From Streptococcus plurextorum DSM 22810 (GTDB lineage Bacteria > Bacillota > Bacilli > Lactobacillales > Streptococcaceae), in assembly GCF_000423745.1 (NCBI RefSeq), contig NZ_AUIO01000007.1, positions 35,160 to 99,159 on the forward strand: a DNA stretch of 64,000 bases, given 5' to 3'. The number at the start of each line of letters is the position of its first letter. Positions within the stretch are counted from its first letter, which is position 1. Positions 8,758 to 18,255 of the stretch are shown here, in pieces. The notes below the pieces were generated by a model, which saw nothing but the letters and a program-made list of their open reading frames with translations, ran no database searches and was not told where the DNA came from. A program made the position numbers and the translations under genes.

Positions 8758-9777
8758 TCAGGACAGCTGGTCAATGGCTGCTTTGATGCGGTCAATTTGC
8801 TTGCCAAAGCGTAGGTTCCAGTCATCACGCATGATGTCGAGGCATTTTTGATAGGCTTTTATAGCTTGTTTTCTTTCCCCTAGTCGGAGATGACAAATCG
8901 CGATTGACTCATGAAAATCGGTGTAACGAGGCTTGTCCTTTGCCTCAAAGGCTCTTTGCCAAAGGGGAATAGCTAAGCGGTAAGCGTCATTTTTACAAAA
9001 TTGATTAGCAACAGCATAAAGGACACGCCAATCATTAGGAAACTGATCAGCTAGCAAGAGGTACTTATCCTGAACTGTAAGAAAACCAGCTGTTTTCTCT
9101 TCAATTAAGATGGCGTAGAAATGGTTAAGATTATCTGGATTGTGCTTGATAGCCTCTTCCAGGGTCTTTTTAGCCTCAGAAAGCCTTCCGTCAGCTAACA
9201 AATTATCCAATAGATATAAGTAAATACGCTTGTTTTCAGGACTTGCTTTAAGCACTTTTTGATAGTAATCAATCAGCTCATGATGGCCACCGGTGTCCCA
9301 GTCGTAGATAGCGCCTTGTGATGCATTATTGATGATGTTGATGTCAAACTTTGAATTTGGTTGCAAATCTAGAGCTTTTTTGGCATAAGTGACAGCCAAT
9401 TCTTGCAACTGTTTGGCTTGAGAGTGATACAAAAATCCCAATTCACTAATGGCTCGATAATTGAGAGGATTTTGGTGAATTTCATCGTGTAGAAAGCTTT
9501 CAAATCTCTGAAACTCATTATATGATAATGGATAACCAGACTCTAGTTGATTTGATATTTTATCGTACATCTTGTCTTTGGTATAGTCAAAAAGCTCATC
9601 AATGCTGACGCCAAATACTGTGGCCAAATCAGGTAAGAGGTTAATATCTGGGAAAGCAGCATTTGTCTCCCATTTAGATATTGCTTGATTTGACAACCCT
9701 AGTTTATCAGCCAATTGTGTTTGATTAAGACCACAAGAAAGACGAAGTTTTCTGATTTTTTCTCCAATGGTTTGCAT
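8758..9777 (-). CDS. XRE-family regulator with TPR-like C-terminus
   Basis: This 339-aa cytoplasmic protein has a lambda-repressor-type helix-turn-helix at about 5-60 (IGEKIRKLRLSCGLNQTQLA, then LSNQAISKWETNAAFPDI). It is followed by some 270 residues of helical repeats with tetratricopeptide spacing, for example EAIKHNPDNLNHFYAIL and AIKAYQKCLDIMRDD. XRE plus TPR proteins in Firmicutes often sense a peptide or partner protein through the repeats, as in the RRNPP class. No candidate peptide gene is visible next to it, and its target is unknown. It is transcribed alone, divergently from folD across about 210 bp. Confidence 0.8.
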   Translation of the reverse strand: MQTIGEKIRKLRLSCGLNQTQLADKLGLSNQAISKWETNAAFPDINLLPDLATVFGVSIDELFDYTKDKMYDKISNQLESGYPLSYNEFQRFESFLHDEIHQNPLNYRAISELGFLYHSQAKQLQELAVTYAKKALDLQPNSKFDINIINNASQGAIYDWDTGGHHELIDYYQKVLKASPENKRIYLYLLDNLLADGRLSEAKKTLEEAIKHNPDNLNHFYAILIEEKTAGFLTVQDKYLLLADQFPNDWRVLYAVANQFCKNDAYRLAIPLWQRAFEAKDKPRYTDFHESIAICHLRLGERKQAIKAYQKCLDIMRDDWNLRFGKQIDRIKAAIDQLS

Positions 9778-9990
9778 AGTTGCCTCCTATTTTAACTAAT
9801 CTCATCAGGGATCCTTGATAATCTTATTATAAGATGAGTTATATCGAAAAACAATCGAAAATTTAGGGATAAAGGTAGCAGTTTGGTTGGAAAAACTGTT
9901 TTTTCTAGGTCATCTCTTCATCCTTGTTGGCAGATGAAATTCTTTCTCATTTTTGATATAATATAAGCATTATATGCTCAGGAGGGACTT

Positions 9991-10848
9991 ATGGCGACAG
10001 TGATGGATGGGAAAGGTTTAGCTCAGCAGATGCAAGCAGAGCTGGCAGAAAAAGTTAAGGGATTAAAAGAAAAACATGGTATTGTACCAGGCCTAGTTGT
10101 CCTTTTAGTTGGCGACAATCCTGCTAGCCAAGTTTACGTGCGTAATAAGGAACGCGCAGCCTTGGCAGCTGGCTTTCTCAGTCAAACGGTTCGTTTACCA
10201 GAAGATACCTCTGAAGCAGAGCTTTTATCCCTCATCGAAACTTATAATCAAGATAGTCACTATCATGGGATTTTGGTTCAGCTTCCCTTGCCTGAACATA
10301 TTGATGAGCAAAAGGTACTTTTAGCGATTGCACCTGAGAAGGACGTGGATGGCTTTCATCCGACCAATATGGGCAATCTCTGGTCTGGTAATGCTGTCAT
10401 GGTGCCTTGTACACCAGCAGGCATTATGAAGATGTTTGACGCCTATCAGATTGAATTGGAAGGTAAGGTAGCAGTTGTTATTGGTCGCAGCAATATTGTG
10501 GGCAAGCCAATGGCTCATCTCCTGTTAGAGAAAAATGCAACGGTTACACTGACGCATTCACGAACCAAGGATTTGGCTGGAGTGGCTAAGCAAGCAGATA
10601 TCTTAGTGGTTGCAATTGGTCGTGGACACTTTGTCACAAAAGATTTTGTCAAAGAAGGTGCAGTTGTTATTGATGTGGGCATGAACCGTGATAGTAATGG
10701 AAAGCTGATTGGTGATGTCGCTTACGATGAAGTAGCAGAAATAGCCAGTTATATCACGCCAGTCCCAGGCGGTGTTGGTCCAATGACCATTACCATGCTA
10801 CTAGAACAGACCTATGATTCAGCTCTTCGCAGTTTGTCCCAAAAATGA
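9991..10848 (+). CDS. folD: Bifunctional methylene-THF dehydrogenase/cyclohydrolase FolD
   Basis: FolD interconverts 5,10-methylene-THF, methenyl-THF and 10-formyl-THF with NADP, feeding purine, formyl-methionine and thymidylate synthesis. The 285-aa length is standard. Family marks are [12 protein letters not shown] with the catalytic lysine of Y-x3-[10 protein letters not shown], the NADP-binding block [15 protein letters not shown] and the C-terminal PGGVGPMTI. An AGGAGG site precedes ATG 9991. rnc follows after 12 bp and smc soon after, so the three genes are probably cotranscribed. Confidence 0.97.
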   Translation: MATVMDGKGLAQQMQAELAEKVKGLKEKHGIVPGLVVLLVGDNPASQVYVRNKERAALAAGFLSQTVRLPEDTSEAELLSLIETYNQDSHYHGILVQLPLPEHIDEQKVLLAIAPEKDVDGFHPTNMGNLWSGNAVMVPCTPAGIMKMFDAYQIELEGKVAVVIGRSNIVGKPMAHLLLEKNATVTLTHSRTKDLAGVAKQADILVVAIGRGHFVTKDFVKEGAVVIDVGMNRDSNGKLIGDVAYDEVAEIASYITPVPGGVGPMTITMLLEQTYDSALRSLSQK

Positions 10849-10860
10849 TGAAAAGAGATT

Positions 10861-11544
10861 ATGGAAAAACTAGAATTATTATTGCAGGAGCGTTTTGCGA
10901 TTGTTTTTGACAATAAAGCAGTCTTAGAGACAGCTTTCACCCATACCAGTTATGCCAACGAACATAAGGATTTGGAAACGACACATAACGAACGGTTAGA
11001 ATTTTTGGGAGATGCTGCCTTGCAATTGACCATTTCACGCTACCTTTATCAAAAATACCCTGATATGCCAGAAGGGGACATGTCTAAAATGCGCGCAACG
11101 ATTGTTCGTGAGGAGTCTTTAGCAGGCTTTTCGCGTCAGTGTGGTTTTGATCAGCACATTAAGTTAGGAAAAGGTGAGGAAAAGAACGGTGGAAGGCGAC
11201 GCCCAGCCATTTTAGGGGATCTTTTCGAGGCTTTTTTAGGCGCTCTGCTCTTGGATAAGGGGATTGGTGCTGTTGAAGAATTTCTCAAAACCGTCATGAT
11301 TCCTCAAGTGGAGAAGGGGAATTATGAGAGGGTCAAAGATTATAAAACAGCCCTTCAAGAGCTGCTACAGGTTAATGGCGATGTGGTGATTTCGTATCAT
11401 GTTATCAAAGAAGTAGGCCCTGCTCACGACAAAACCTTTGAAATGGAAGTCTTGGTTAATGGGGAGAGCCTTAGCCGAGGGGTTGGAAAATCAAAGAAAA
11501 TTGCAGAGCAAGAAGCAGCAAAGGCTGCGCTTGAAAAGCTCTAA
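10861..11544 (+). CDS. rnc: Ribonuclease III
   Basis: RNase III cleaves double-stranded RNA, including the rRNA precursor and structured mRNAs. The 227-aa protein has the signature [17 protein letters not shown] at about 42-58 and the second acidic patch [14 protein letters not shown] near 119-132, which supply the Mg2+ ligands. A double-stranded RNA-binding domain follows from about 155 to the end ([11 protein letters not shown] to [18 protein letters not shown]). It sits between folD and smc; the rnc-smc order is widely conserved in streptococci. Confidence 0.97.
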   Translation: MEKLELLLQERFAIVFDNKAVLETAFTHTSYANEHKDLETTHNERLEFLGDAALQLTISRYLYQKYPDMPEGDMSKMRATIVREESLAGFSRQCGFDQHIKLGKGEEKNGGRRRPAILGDLFEAFLGALLLDKGIGAVEEFLKTVMIPQVEKGNYERVKDYKTALQELLQVNGDVVISYHVIKEVGPAHDKTFEMEVLVNGESLSRGVGKSKKIAEQEAAKAALEKL

Positions 11545-11596
11545 CCAGTGTTTATAAAGGCATACATTTTATAAACAAAGAATTATTGAGGAAGTT

Positions 11597-14500
11597 ATGT
11601 TTCTAAAACAGATTGAAATGCAGGGCTTTAAGTCGTTTGCTGATAGGACCAAGGTTGAATTTGACCGAGGCGTTACAGCAGTTGTAGGACCAAATGGCTC
11701 TGGTAAATCTAATATTACAGAAAGCCTGCGTTGGGCATTGGGAGAGTCTTCTGCTAAGAGTCTTCGTGGCGGTAAGATGCCAGATGTCATCTTTGCAGGT
11801 ACTCAAAATCGAAAACCGCTCAACTTTGCTCAGGTGACCGTTATTTTAGACAATAGCGATGGATTTCTTGAAGGTAAAGGTCCAGAAATCAGAGTAGAGC
11901 GTCAGATTTACCGAAATGGTGATAGTGAATACCTAATCGATGGTAAAAAGGTCCGCATGAAAGACATTCATGACCTTTTTATGGACACTGGTTTGGGAAG
12001 AGATTCTTTTTCGATCATTTCCCAAGGTCGTGTAGAATCGATTTTCAATTCAAAGCCTGAGGAGCGACGTGCCATCTTTGAGGAAGCTGCTGGTGTCTTA
12101 AAGTATAAGTCGCGTAAGAAGGAGACCGAAGCCAAACTCAGCCAAACACAGGATAATCTAGACCGTTTGGAAGATATTATCTATGAGCTAGACCACCAGA
12201 TTAAACCATTGGAAAAGCAAGCTGAAGTTGCTAAACGCTTTATGGTTCTGGAAGAGGAGCGCCGAGGCTTACATCTGGATATTTTGGTGGCAGACATCCA
12301 CTCTTATAAGGAAAAATGGCAGAGCAAAGAGGCTGCTTTAGAGCAGACTAAGAAGGAGCTCTCAGCCTACTACCAACAGCGGGAGCACTTAGAGGAGCAA
12401 AACCAAGAGCTCAAAGAGAGACGCCATCAGCTCAATGAAGAGCAAGCGAAAAAACAAGCAGAACTCATGGATTTGACACGCTTGCAAGCTGATTTAGAAC
12501 GTCAAATTGACCTGCTAAAATTAGAGTCCAGCCAAAAGGAAGAAAAAAAAGCTGATGCTAGTGCTCGCTTGTCTCAGCTGGTCAGCGATCAGGAGAGCCT
12601 AGCCTTATCTCAGGCAGAAAAAGAAAAACGGCTCAAGGAACTTGCTGAGCACTTAGAGGCTTCTAGATTACAAATGGCAAATCTAGAAGAACAGCTGGAA
12701 AAATTTTCAACGAGCCCTGACCAAATTATCGAAAACCTCCGTGAGGACTTTGTCAAACTCATGGAGAAAGAGGCCGATTTATCTAACCATTTGACAGCGG
12801 TTCAGGCTGAAATTGATAACAATCAACAGCTCAACGAAAGCCGCTCTGCTGAGTTAGTGCAGTTATTAGCTGAAAAAGAGACGCTTGAAGTCAGTCTTAA
12901 AAAGGAAAAAAGTGCTCATCAAGAGGCGGTAAAAGCTGTCAAGGATTTATTGGTAGATTACCAGAGATACTCTGACCAATTGTCGGTTGATCAAAAAACT
13001 TACGAGACTGAACAAGGGATTATGTTTGACTTGCTTGATCAGGTGAAAAATAAAGAGGCAAGGCAAAATAGCCTTTTGGCCATCCAAAAAAATCATAGCA
13101 ACTTTTTTGCAGGTGTTAAAGCGATTTTGCAAAATGCTGACCAAGTTGGCGGTATTATCGGGGCGGTTAGTGAGCATCTAACCTTTGATACCTCTTATCA
13201 AACTGCTCTCGAGATTGCTCTTGGAGGTGCTAGTCAGCACATTATTGTGGAGGATGAAGCTGCCGCTAAGAGGGGGATTGACTTCTTGAAGGCTAACCGT
13301 CTGGGGCGTGCGACCTTTTTACCTTTGACGACCATTAAGTCTCGTGAGGTGCCAACCAACTATCGCATGAAGCTAGAAGCTGCTCCAGGTTTTATAGGCT
13401 TTGCGAGTGATTTGGTGATTGCTAATCCGCGATTGGCTCATATCTTTGGCAATCTTCTAGGGACTATTGCTATTTTTGAGCATATCGATAAGGCAAACCA
13501 AGCGGCACGTCAAGTCAATTTTCAGGTGCGTATGGTAACCCTTGACGGCTCTGAAATCCGACCAGGAGGAGCCTTTGCAGGAGGTTCTCAGCGACAAAAT
13601 ACCACCACTTTCATTCAACCAGAACTTGATGCCTTGGCTAGTGAGCTCTCAGAGTTGCATGATCAGTTACGTCTACAAGAGCAAAAAGTGGCACAAAGCC
13701 AAAAAGACTTGAAGGCGACTGAAGTGAGGCTGAATAGTATTAAAGAAGCTGGAGAAGAAGCACGCTTATCCGAGCAAAAACGTCATTTTGCCTACGAACA
13801 AGTGGCGGAGCGTTTTGATCAAGTTGAACAGCTCTGCAAACTCCTTAGGGAACAAGCAGATCAGACAGGCCAAAAAGAGTTATTTGAGCGTAAGGAACAC
13901 TTAGAAGCTCAGCTATTGACCCTATCAAAGGACAAGGAACAGGTATCTGATAACTTAGTCAAAATCAAGGAAAATAAGGACAGTATCACTGCCAAAGTCC
14001 AAGAGCTAAGAGAAGACTTGTCTCACTGTCGTTTAGACGAGCGGGAAAAATTAAGTGAGATTCGCTTTGAAGAGACGGACCTTAATCGCCTAAAAACAGA
14101 GCAGTCCAATCTCGAAAAGGAAATTCGCTCGCTGTCACACTGGTTATCAAGTGACCTGTCTGAGGTTGAAGTGGCTCAATTGCCAATTTTAGAAGAGCAA
14201 CTAGCTGAAAGCAGTAGTCGTCAAACAGAAACCGAACAAGCTCTTGTACGGTTACGCTTTGAGTTAGAAGATTGCGAAGGTAGTCTGGAAGATTTGGAAG
14301 AACAGCTTCAAAAAGCTAGTCACAAAAATGAAGGGCTGATTCGTCAGCAGGCACATTTAGAAGCTGAATTGGAAAATCTTGGGGAAAAATTGCAAAGCTT
14401 TGCTCGTAGTCTCTCAGAAGATTATCAAATCAGTTTTGACGAAGCCAAAGCTCAAGCGCATCTACTTGATAATATTGAGCATTCACGTCAGCTATTAACG

Positions 14501-15136
14501 GATTTGAACCGTCAAATCAAAGCGCTTGGGCCAGTTAATCTAGACGCGATTGCCCAATATGATGACGTGTCAGAGCGTCTGACCTTCCTTAGCGGGCAAA
14601 AAGCGGATTTAGATACGGCTAAAAATCTTCTCCTAGAGACAATTCATGATATGGATGATGAAGTTAAGGCGCGTTTCAAGGCTAGCTTCGAAGCTATTCG
14701 AGATTCTTTCAAACAAACTTTTACTCAGATGTTTGGTGGCGGTTCTGCTGATTTAATCTTGACAGAGGGTGACCTTTTAACCGCAGGCGTTGAGATTTCG
14801 GTTCAGCCTCCTGGTAAGAAAATCCAATCGCTCAACCTCATGTCAGGTGGTGAAAAGGCACTCTCGGCTCTCGCTCTGCTATTTTCCATTATCCGCGTCA
14901 AGACCATTCCTTTTGTCATTTTGGACGAGGTAGAGGCGGCCTTGGATGAGGCTAATGTCAAGCGTTTTGGAGATTATCTCAATCGTTTTGACAAGGATAG
15001 TCAGTTTATCGTGGTCACTCATCGTAAGGGCACAATGGCGGCAGCGGATTCTATTTATGGAGTTACCATGCAGGAATCTGGTGTTTCAAAAATTGTATCG
15101 GTTAAATTGAAAGAGGCCGAAACTTTAGTCAATTAG
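11597..15136 (+). CDS. smc: Chromosome partition protein SMC
   Basis: SMC is the ATPase of bacterial condensin, which with ScpA and ScpB compacts and segregates the nucleoid. The 1179-aa protein has Walker A GPNGSGKSN at 32-40, long coiled coils to about 500, and a hinge at about 510-670 (IGAVSEHLTFDTSYQTALE, then GGAFAGGSQRQ). The return coiled coil follows. The C-terminal head has the ABC signature LMSGGEKALSALALLF and Walker B VILDEVEAALDEAN. The start is at ATG 11597, 52 bp after rnc. ScpA/ScpB are not in this window. Confidence 0.97.
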   Translation: MFLKQIEMQGFKSFADRTKVEFDRGVTAVVGPNGSGKSNITESLRWALGESSAKSLRGGKMPDVIFAGTQNRKPLNFAQVTVILDNSDGFLEGKGPEIRVERQIYRNGDSEYLIDGKKVRMKDIHDLFMDTGLGRDSFSIISQGRVESIFNSKPEERRAIFEEAAGVLKYKSRKKETEAKLSQTQDNLDRLEDIIYELDHQIKPLEKQAEVAKRFMVLEEERRGLHLDILVADIHSYKEKWQSKEAALEQTKKELSAYYQQREHLEEQNQELKERRHQLNEEQAKKQAELMDLTRLQADLERQIDLLKLESSQKEEKKADASARLSQLVSDQESLALSQAEKEKRLKELAEHLEASRLQMANLEEQLEKFSTSPDQIIENLREDFVKLMEKEADLSNHLTAVQAEIDNNQQLNESRSAELVQLLAEKETLEVSLKKEKSAHQEAVKAVKDLLVDYQRYSDQLSVDQKTYETEQGIMFDLLDQVKNKEARQNSLLAIQKNHSNFFAGVKAILQNADQVGGIIGAVSEHLTFDTSYQTALEIALGGASQHIIVEDEAAAKRGIDFLKANRLGRATFLPLTTIKSREVPTNYRMKLEAAPGFIGFASDLVIANPRLAHIFGNLLGTIAIFEHIDKANQAARQVNFQVRMVTLDGSEIRPGGAFAGGSQRQNTTTFIQPELDALASELSELHDQLRLQEQKVAQSQKDLKATEVRLNSIKEAGEEARLSEQKRHFAYEQVAERFDQVEQLCKLLREQADQTGQKELFERKEHLEAQLLTLSKDKEQVSDNLVKIKENKDSITAKVQELREDLSHCRLDEREKLSEIRFEETDLNRLKTEQSNLEKEIRSLSHWLSSDLSEVEVAQLPILEEQLAESSSRQTETEQALVRLRFELEDCEGSLEDLEEQLQKASHKNEGLIRQQAHLEAELENLGEKLQSFARSLSEDYQISFDEAKAQAHLLDNIEHSRQLLTDLNRQIKALGPVNLDAIAQYDDVSERLTFLSGQKADLDTAKNLLLETIHDMDDEVKARFKASFEAIRDSFKQTFTQMFGGGSADLILTEGDLLTAGVEISVQPPGKKIQSLNLMSGGEKALSALALLFSIIRVKTIPFVILDEVEAALDEANVKRFGDYLNRFDKDSQFIVVTHRKGTMAAADSIYGVTMQESGVSKIVSVKLKEAETLVN

Positions 15137-15216
15137 CTTCTTATGTGGTGGCAGAACCATTTGTAGTATTGCTATTTCATGATGACAATGATACAATAAA
15201 TAGGGAGGAAAAATAA

Positions 15217-15708
15217 ATGAAAAAGAAACGTTTTAGTTTAGCACTGATGATGGTGGCCCTTTTGTCTCTCATATTAGTTGCTTGTGGTGGGAAAAAGGAA
15301 ATTTCTAAGCGTTATTTCCAATTACAGACATCTGGTACTGATGTTCGTTTGGTCTATTATTATGAGAAAGATACCAATAAAGTGGTCAAACAAACCACAG
15401 ATACTAAGATAGTCTATGCAGATGCTGGAACTGATCGAGAGACAGTTAAGGCAACGGTTGAGCCACTCGCTGAGGCCTATAAAAATGTCACTGGTGTTGA
15501 GCATTCTATTGATTATGGTGAAACGGTACTGACAGAACATGTAACCATTGATTATTCTAAGGCAAACCTAAAAGAAATAGGACCTTTGATTGGTGTGGAC
15601 ACCACATCTAATAATATTAATTACATCGGCATGAAGGAATCTGCAGAGATGTTGCTAACAAGAAAGTTCACTGAAGTAAAAGATGGAAAATTTAAAGCAT
15701 TGAAATAA
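15217..15708 (+). CDS. DUF1307 / YehR-family lipoprotein
   Basis: This 163-aa protein has a lipoprotein signal with lipobox VAC (Cys23), followed by GGKKEISKRYFQLQTSGTD. Overall it matches the small DUF1307 (YehR-like) lipoprotein family, whose role is not established. It should be anchored on the outer face of the membrane. A strong AGGGAGG site precedes ATG 15217. A shared terminator separates it from the convergent folT gene. Confidence 0.8.
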   Translation: MKKKRFSLALMMVALLSLILVACGGKKEISKRYFQLQTSGTDVRLVYYYEKDTNKVVKQTTDTKIVYADAGTDRETVKATVEPLAEAYKNVTGVEHSIDYGETVLTEHVTIDYSKANLKEIGPLIGVDTTSNNINYIGMKESAEMLLTRKFTEVKDGKFKALK

Positions 15709-15712
15709 TGAT

Positions 15713-15741
15713 AAAACGAGCCCGGGATGAAGGCTCGTTTT
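15713..15741. terminator. Bidirectional terminator between the lipoprotein gene and folT
   Basis: AAAACGAGCC and GGCTCGTTTT form a 10-bp stem bordered by A- and T-rich tracts usable in both directions. Confidence 0.8.
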
Positions 15742-15742
15742 C

Positions 15743-16300
15743 TTATTTTTTAGATAATCCCATAAGTTTGCGTAACTCTGGAATGCGTTGAAGTTGAGGA
15801 ATAATTAGCATCGTTCCCATCACTTGGAGAGTGATTTCAAAGGGTGCTTTTATCAGTCGAGTAGTATATAGGACCTCCAAAGGAGTTCCCCAGCTAGTAT
15901 GCAGGACTACTGGTGTTAGACCAAAGGAAATAACAAGTTGGAGAAGGAGTACGACTGCTCCAACATAAAACCAGTCTTTTTTATCTTGACTATCCAAAGG
16001 TTTTTGGTAGTAAAACCAACCGTAGATGAGTCCTTTAACAGCTTCGATAAGGACAAAACCAATTAAAAATTGGCTGGTGTTCATGGTATTGCCAATCACG
16101 TCAGCTCCGATTGAGGCAATGCCCCCCCAGACTGGACCAGCAATAGCTCCCAAAATCGCGTAAGGAATGAAGGTAAACTGGAACTGTAAAGAATCAGAGA
16201 ATTTCAGAGTGAAATAATTTTCGACAATGATTAGTAAGGCTAGAACAGCTGCAATAGCTGCTAGTCGTTGTAGGGTAAGTTTAGGTAGTTTATGTGTCAT
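15743..16300 (-). CDS. folT: Folate ECF transporter S component FolT
   Basis: FolT is the substrate-binding membrane subunit of an energy-coupling-factor importer for folates. It works with the shared EcfA/EcfA'/EcfT module encoded elsewhere. The 185-aa protein has about six membrane segments. The stretch FIPYAILGAIAGPVWGGIAS is typical of ECF S components, and RLIKAPFEITLQVM near the end fits FolT. Assignment as folate-specific rests mainly on the tetrahydrofolate riboswitch directly upstream. It is monocistronic and ends at a bidirectional terminator. Confidence 0.92.
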   Translation of the reverse strand: MTHKLPKLTLQRLAAIAAVLALLIIVENYFTLKFSDSLQFQFTFIPYAILGAIAGPVWGGIASIGADVIGNTMNTSQFLIGFVLIEAVKGLIYGWFYYQKPLDSQDKKDWFYVGAVVLLLQLVISFGLTPVVLHTSWGTPLEVLYTTRLIKAPFEITLQVMGTMLIIPQLQRIPELRKLMGLSKK

Positions 16301-16304
16301 AAAA

Positions 16305-16353
16305 GGCTCCTTTTTAAAATTGGAGCTGTTAGTTCAGGTAAACCTGATAACAG
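16305..16353 (-). promoter_or_regulatory. Expression platform of the folT riboswitch
   Basis: Between the aptamer and folT, the - strand can form a hairpin with outer stem CTGTTA/TAACAG and inner stem CAGGT/ACCTG. Next to it GCTCCA can pair with GGAGCC across AATTTTAAAA. The second stem buries the folT ribosome binding site (AAAGGAG) immediately before the ATG at 16300. This points to translational control: ligand binding would favour the closed site and reduce folate uptake. Confidence 0.7.
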
Positions 16354-16437
16354 CGGATGCAATGATTTACCGCGCCTAAGGCTTCGTTGTGTGACAACAT
16401 CCCATTCACACACACTTAACGCAAATCATCTACTATG
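16350..16437 (-). ncRNA. Tetrahydrofolate (THF) riboswitch aptamer
   Basis: Read on the - strand, the segment carries the conserved blocks of the THF aptamer as I know them from S. mutans: GTAGATGATTTGCGTTAAG, then TGTGTGTGAATGGGATG, GTCACACAACGAAGC, a short variable hairpin, and GCGGTAAATCATTGCATCCGC. The pseudoknot and junction bases line up. The only clear difference is the sequence of the closing P1 stem, which has drifted on both sides in a compensating way. It sits 50 nt upstream of folT. Confidence 0.95.
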
Positions 16438-16568
16438 TGTAAGAAAACTTACCCATCTATTGTATCATAAATTATCAAAGTTATTTTCAGTAAATGAGGT
16501 TTTTATATGGAAATTTTAAGCTTGGCTTGTTATACTGGAATAAATTAGAAAATCAAAAAGGAACGATC

Positions 16569-16934
16569 ATGACACGATTGATTAGAAAATATCCCGAACA
16601 AGCCTTTCTTTTCCTCTTTAACACAGGCATTTTTACCTACCTTCAAGTGTTGAACCGTCAATTAGCAGAAATAACAGGATTTTCAGGGATTGATTTATCA
16701 GCTTACTTACCCGAATGGTTGAGTCATTTTATCGGCAGTAGCTTGGAACAAGTGTCTAGCTTTATGTCGCAATCGGCTTGGTCTTGGTTAATCATCTCCC
16801 TCATCCTAGCTCTCCTTATCCGATTTGTCAAAGGTGTTATAAAATTCATTCTCTTCCTCCTTATTGTAGGAGGAGGCCTCTACCTAGTTTGGCAGAATCA
16901 GGAAATCCTTCACTCCTTAGTGATAAAATCATAA
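16569..16934 (+). CDS. Small two-helix membrane protein, unknown function
   Basis: This 121-aa protein starts at ATG 16569, after AAAAGGAACGATC. The in-frame upstream ATG at 16494 has no ribosome binding site. It has a moderately hydrophobic N-terminal helix (AFLFLFNTGIFTYL) and two strong C-terminal membrane helices (SWLIISLILALLIRFV and FILFLLIVGGGLYLVW). No family is recognised. It begins its own transcription unit and is followed by two hairpin terminators. Confidence 0.6.
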   Translation: MTRLIRKYPEQAFLFLFNTGIFTYLQVLNRQLAEITGFSGIDLSAYLPEWLSHFIGSSLEQVSSFMSQSAWSWLIISLILALLIRFVKGVIKFILFLLIVGGGLYLVWQNQEILHSLVIKS

Positions 16935-16937
16935 AGA

Positions 16938-16995
16938 GAATCAGCCTTGTGCTGATTGAGATTGAAGAAAAAGTCAATTTTCTTCAATCTTTTTT
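16938..16995 (+). terminator. Double terminator after the small membrane protein
   Basis: AATCAGC-CTTGT-GCTGATT (16939-16957) is followed at once by GATTGAAGAAAA...TTTTCTTCAATC (16960-16989) with a T-run. The first stem reappears exactly at 17123. Confidence 0.75.
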
Positions 16996-17122
16996 CTTTG
17001 TGATAACACTTAAAAACTTTTAGAACTATTGAACAATCAAGGTTTCTAAGAGTTTAACATATGATCAGTTCACGTAAACCTGTCCAAATTTTGCTGGTTT
17101 AAAGGCGTTTGTCTACATTTTG

Positions 17123-17148
17123 AATCAGCCTTGTGCTGATTTTTTTTG
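17123..17148 (+). terminator. Orphan copy of the AATCAGC hairpin terminator
   Basis: AATCAGC-CTTGT-GCTGATT with a long T-run, identical in the stem and loop to the hairpin 184 bp upstream, but with no gene between them. Probably a duplicated terminator left after gene loss. Confidence 0.65.
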
Positions 17149-17149
17149 G

Positions 17150-17530
17150 TCTAAGAGAGTTTTCTAGACCGAACTCCTTATTACGAGGTGACATACACAT
17201 TTAGAATTGCTTGTTTTATGGTTGAATTGACATGATTTTAGACTAGTGATAGTGGGCGTTATCGTCTCATTGTCTGCTTCCCCTTTATAAGTGCCTACGT
17301 ACAGATCAATATTGTCAGATTTCTCCCAGTCTACCTTTCATTATTTTTTCTTCAGAGTCATAGAATCGAACCTTGCTAGGAATATAGGCACCTTCTGTAA
17401 TTTTCTCTTCCTCAACTGAAGATTCAGTACTTTCTGTGACCTTGCTCTATATGATCTCACTTTCCGTTGAAGTAAAGATGATTGATGCTGGCATGTGGCC
17501 AATACGAATCTGCAGAATAGCAGGGAAAGT
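17150..17530 (-). pseudogene. Decayed coding sequence (frameshifts and stop)
   Basis: On the - strand, one frame reads IRIGHMPASIIFTSTESEII, then a TAG, then SKVTESTESSVEEEKITEG and AYIPSKVRFYDSEEKIMKG. After a frameshift it continues DWEKSDNIDLYVGTYKGEAD. The codon usage and acidic, Ser/Thr-rich composition look like a former protein, perhaps extracytoplasmic, but no family is recognised. The two intact small genes just upstream on the same strand may once have been cotranscribed with it. Confidence 0.5.
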
Positions 17531-17566
17531 AAGTAAAGAACTTCTTCATATAAGTCTCTAAAGCTA

Positions 17567-17737
17567 TTATAATTTTTCGCGCTTATTACTATTTGTGGCA
17601 TTTTGCTTAGCTTGATTACGTTTATTTTTATAAGAATCTTCTAGACGATTTGTCGTTTTCATCAAAAAACGTTTTAAAACATTGGCACCGATAATCAATC
17701 CGATAACAAGAATTACATAAAGTGTTTCTGCATTCAT
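17567..17737 (-). CDS. 56-aa single-pass membrane protein
   Basis: ATG at 17737 follows a good ribosome binding site (AGGAG, 8 nt away). The product starts MNAETLYVILVIGLIIGANV, one N-terminal membrane helix, then a strongly basic and polar tail (KNKRNQAKQNATNSNKREKL). It lies 20 bp downstream of the 165-aa gene, which also has one N-terminal helix. I infer a two-gene operon of membrane-anchored proteins. No homologue is recognised. Confidence 0.6.
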   Translation of the reverse strand: MNAETLYVILVIGLIIGANVLKRFLMKTTNRLEDSYKNKRNQAKQNATNSNKREKL

Positions 17738-17757
17738 TTTAAATCTCCTAAATCATT

Positions 17758-18255
17758 TTATTTTGTTGTATGGTATTGGATGACGTGACGTTCAACCATT
17801 GCATTGTTATCAAGTTTTCTGATAGCTCGCTCGACTTGAGTTAATAAAACATTATAAGAATTCGCTATATTAATCTTGTCGCAATTATATGTGTTAGTTA
17901 TAGATAAAGTATATAATCTTTCTCCATTCTTAATTTTGGATTCTAAAAGAACGAGAACATAGCTTTCCTTGACAATAATATTATTGGTTATTTTGAAAAC
18001 AGCCTCTCTATCATTTGATATCTTGATCATCTGTATATGGTTGTCTTTGAAGTTATTCGTGTCTAATACAGCCAGTATCTCCTCAACAGAACCAATCTTA
18101 TTTGAAAAGAAGCAATGCTCCTGAGATAGAAATATGTTATCTCGTGATTCAATAGCGCCTACTCTAAGTAATTCATCTTGGCGTTTTCCCATGAAAAAAT
18201 TACGGGTATAATAGACGATAAGACCGATAATGCAAGCAATGATGATTTTTTCCAT
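17758..18255 (-). CDS. N-terminally anchored protein of unknown function
   Basis: This 165-aa protein begins MEKIIIACIIGLIVYYTRNF, a short membrane anchor, and the rest is soluble and of mixed charge (for example KIGSVEEILAVLDTNNFKDN). An AAAGGAGG site precedes ATG 18255 and a TATAAT-like box lies at 18273-18278 on the same strand, so the leader is only about a dozen nt. It heads the small operon with the 56-aa gene. No domain is recognised. The arrangement of two small anchored proteins could suit a secretion accessory or immunity role, but nothing in the sequence proves it. Confidence 0.6.
   Translation of the reverse strand: MEKIIIACIIGLIVYYTRNFFMGKRQDELLRVGAIESRDNIFLSQEHCFFSNKIGSVEEILAVLDTNNFKDNHIQMIKISNDREAVFKITNNIIVKESYVLVLLESKIKNGERLYTLSITNTYNCDKINIANSYNVLLTQVERAIRKLDNNAMVERHVIQYHTTK

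Noticed and set aside
16292..16519. 75-residue frame in the folT leader
   Set aside because: It lies on the antisense strand of the THF riboswitch; conserved RNA blocks explain the sequence.
17341..17601. 86-residue frame on the - strand
   Set aside because: It shifts between frames of the decayed gene and overlaps the better-supported 56-aa gene end; treated as pseudogene debris.
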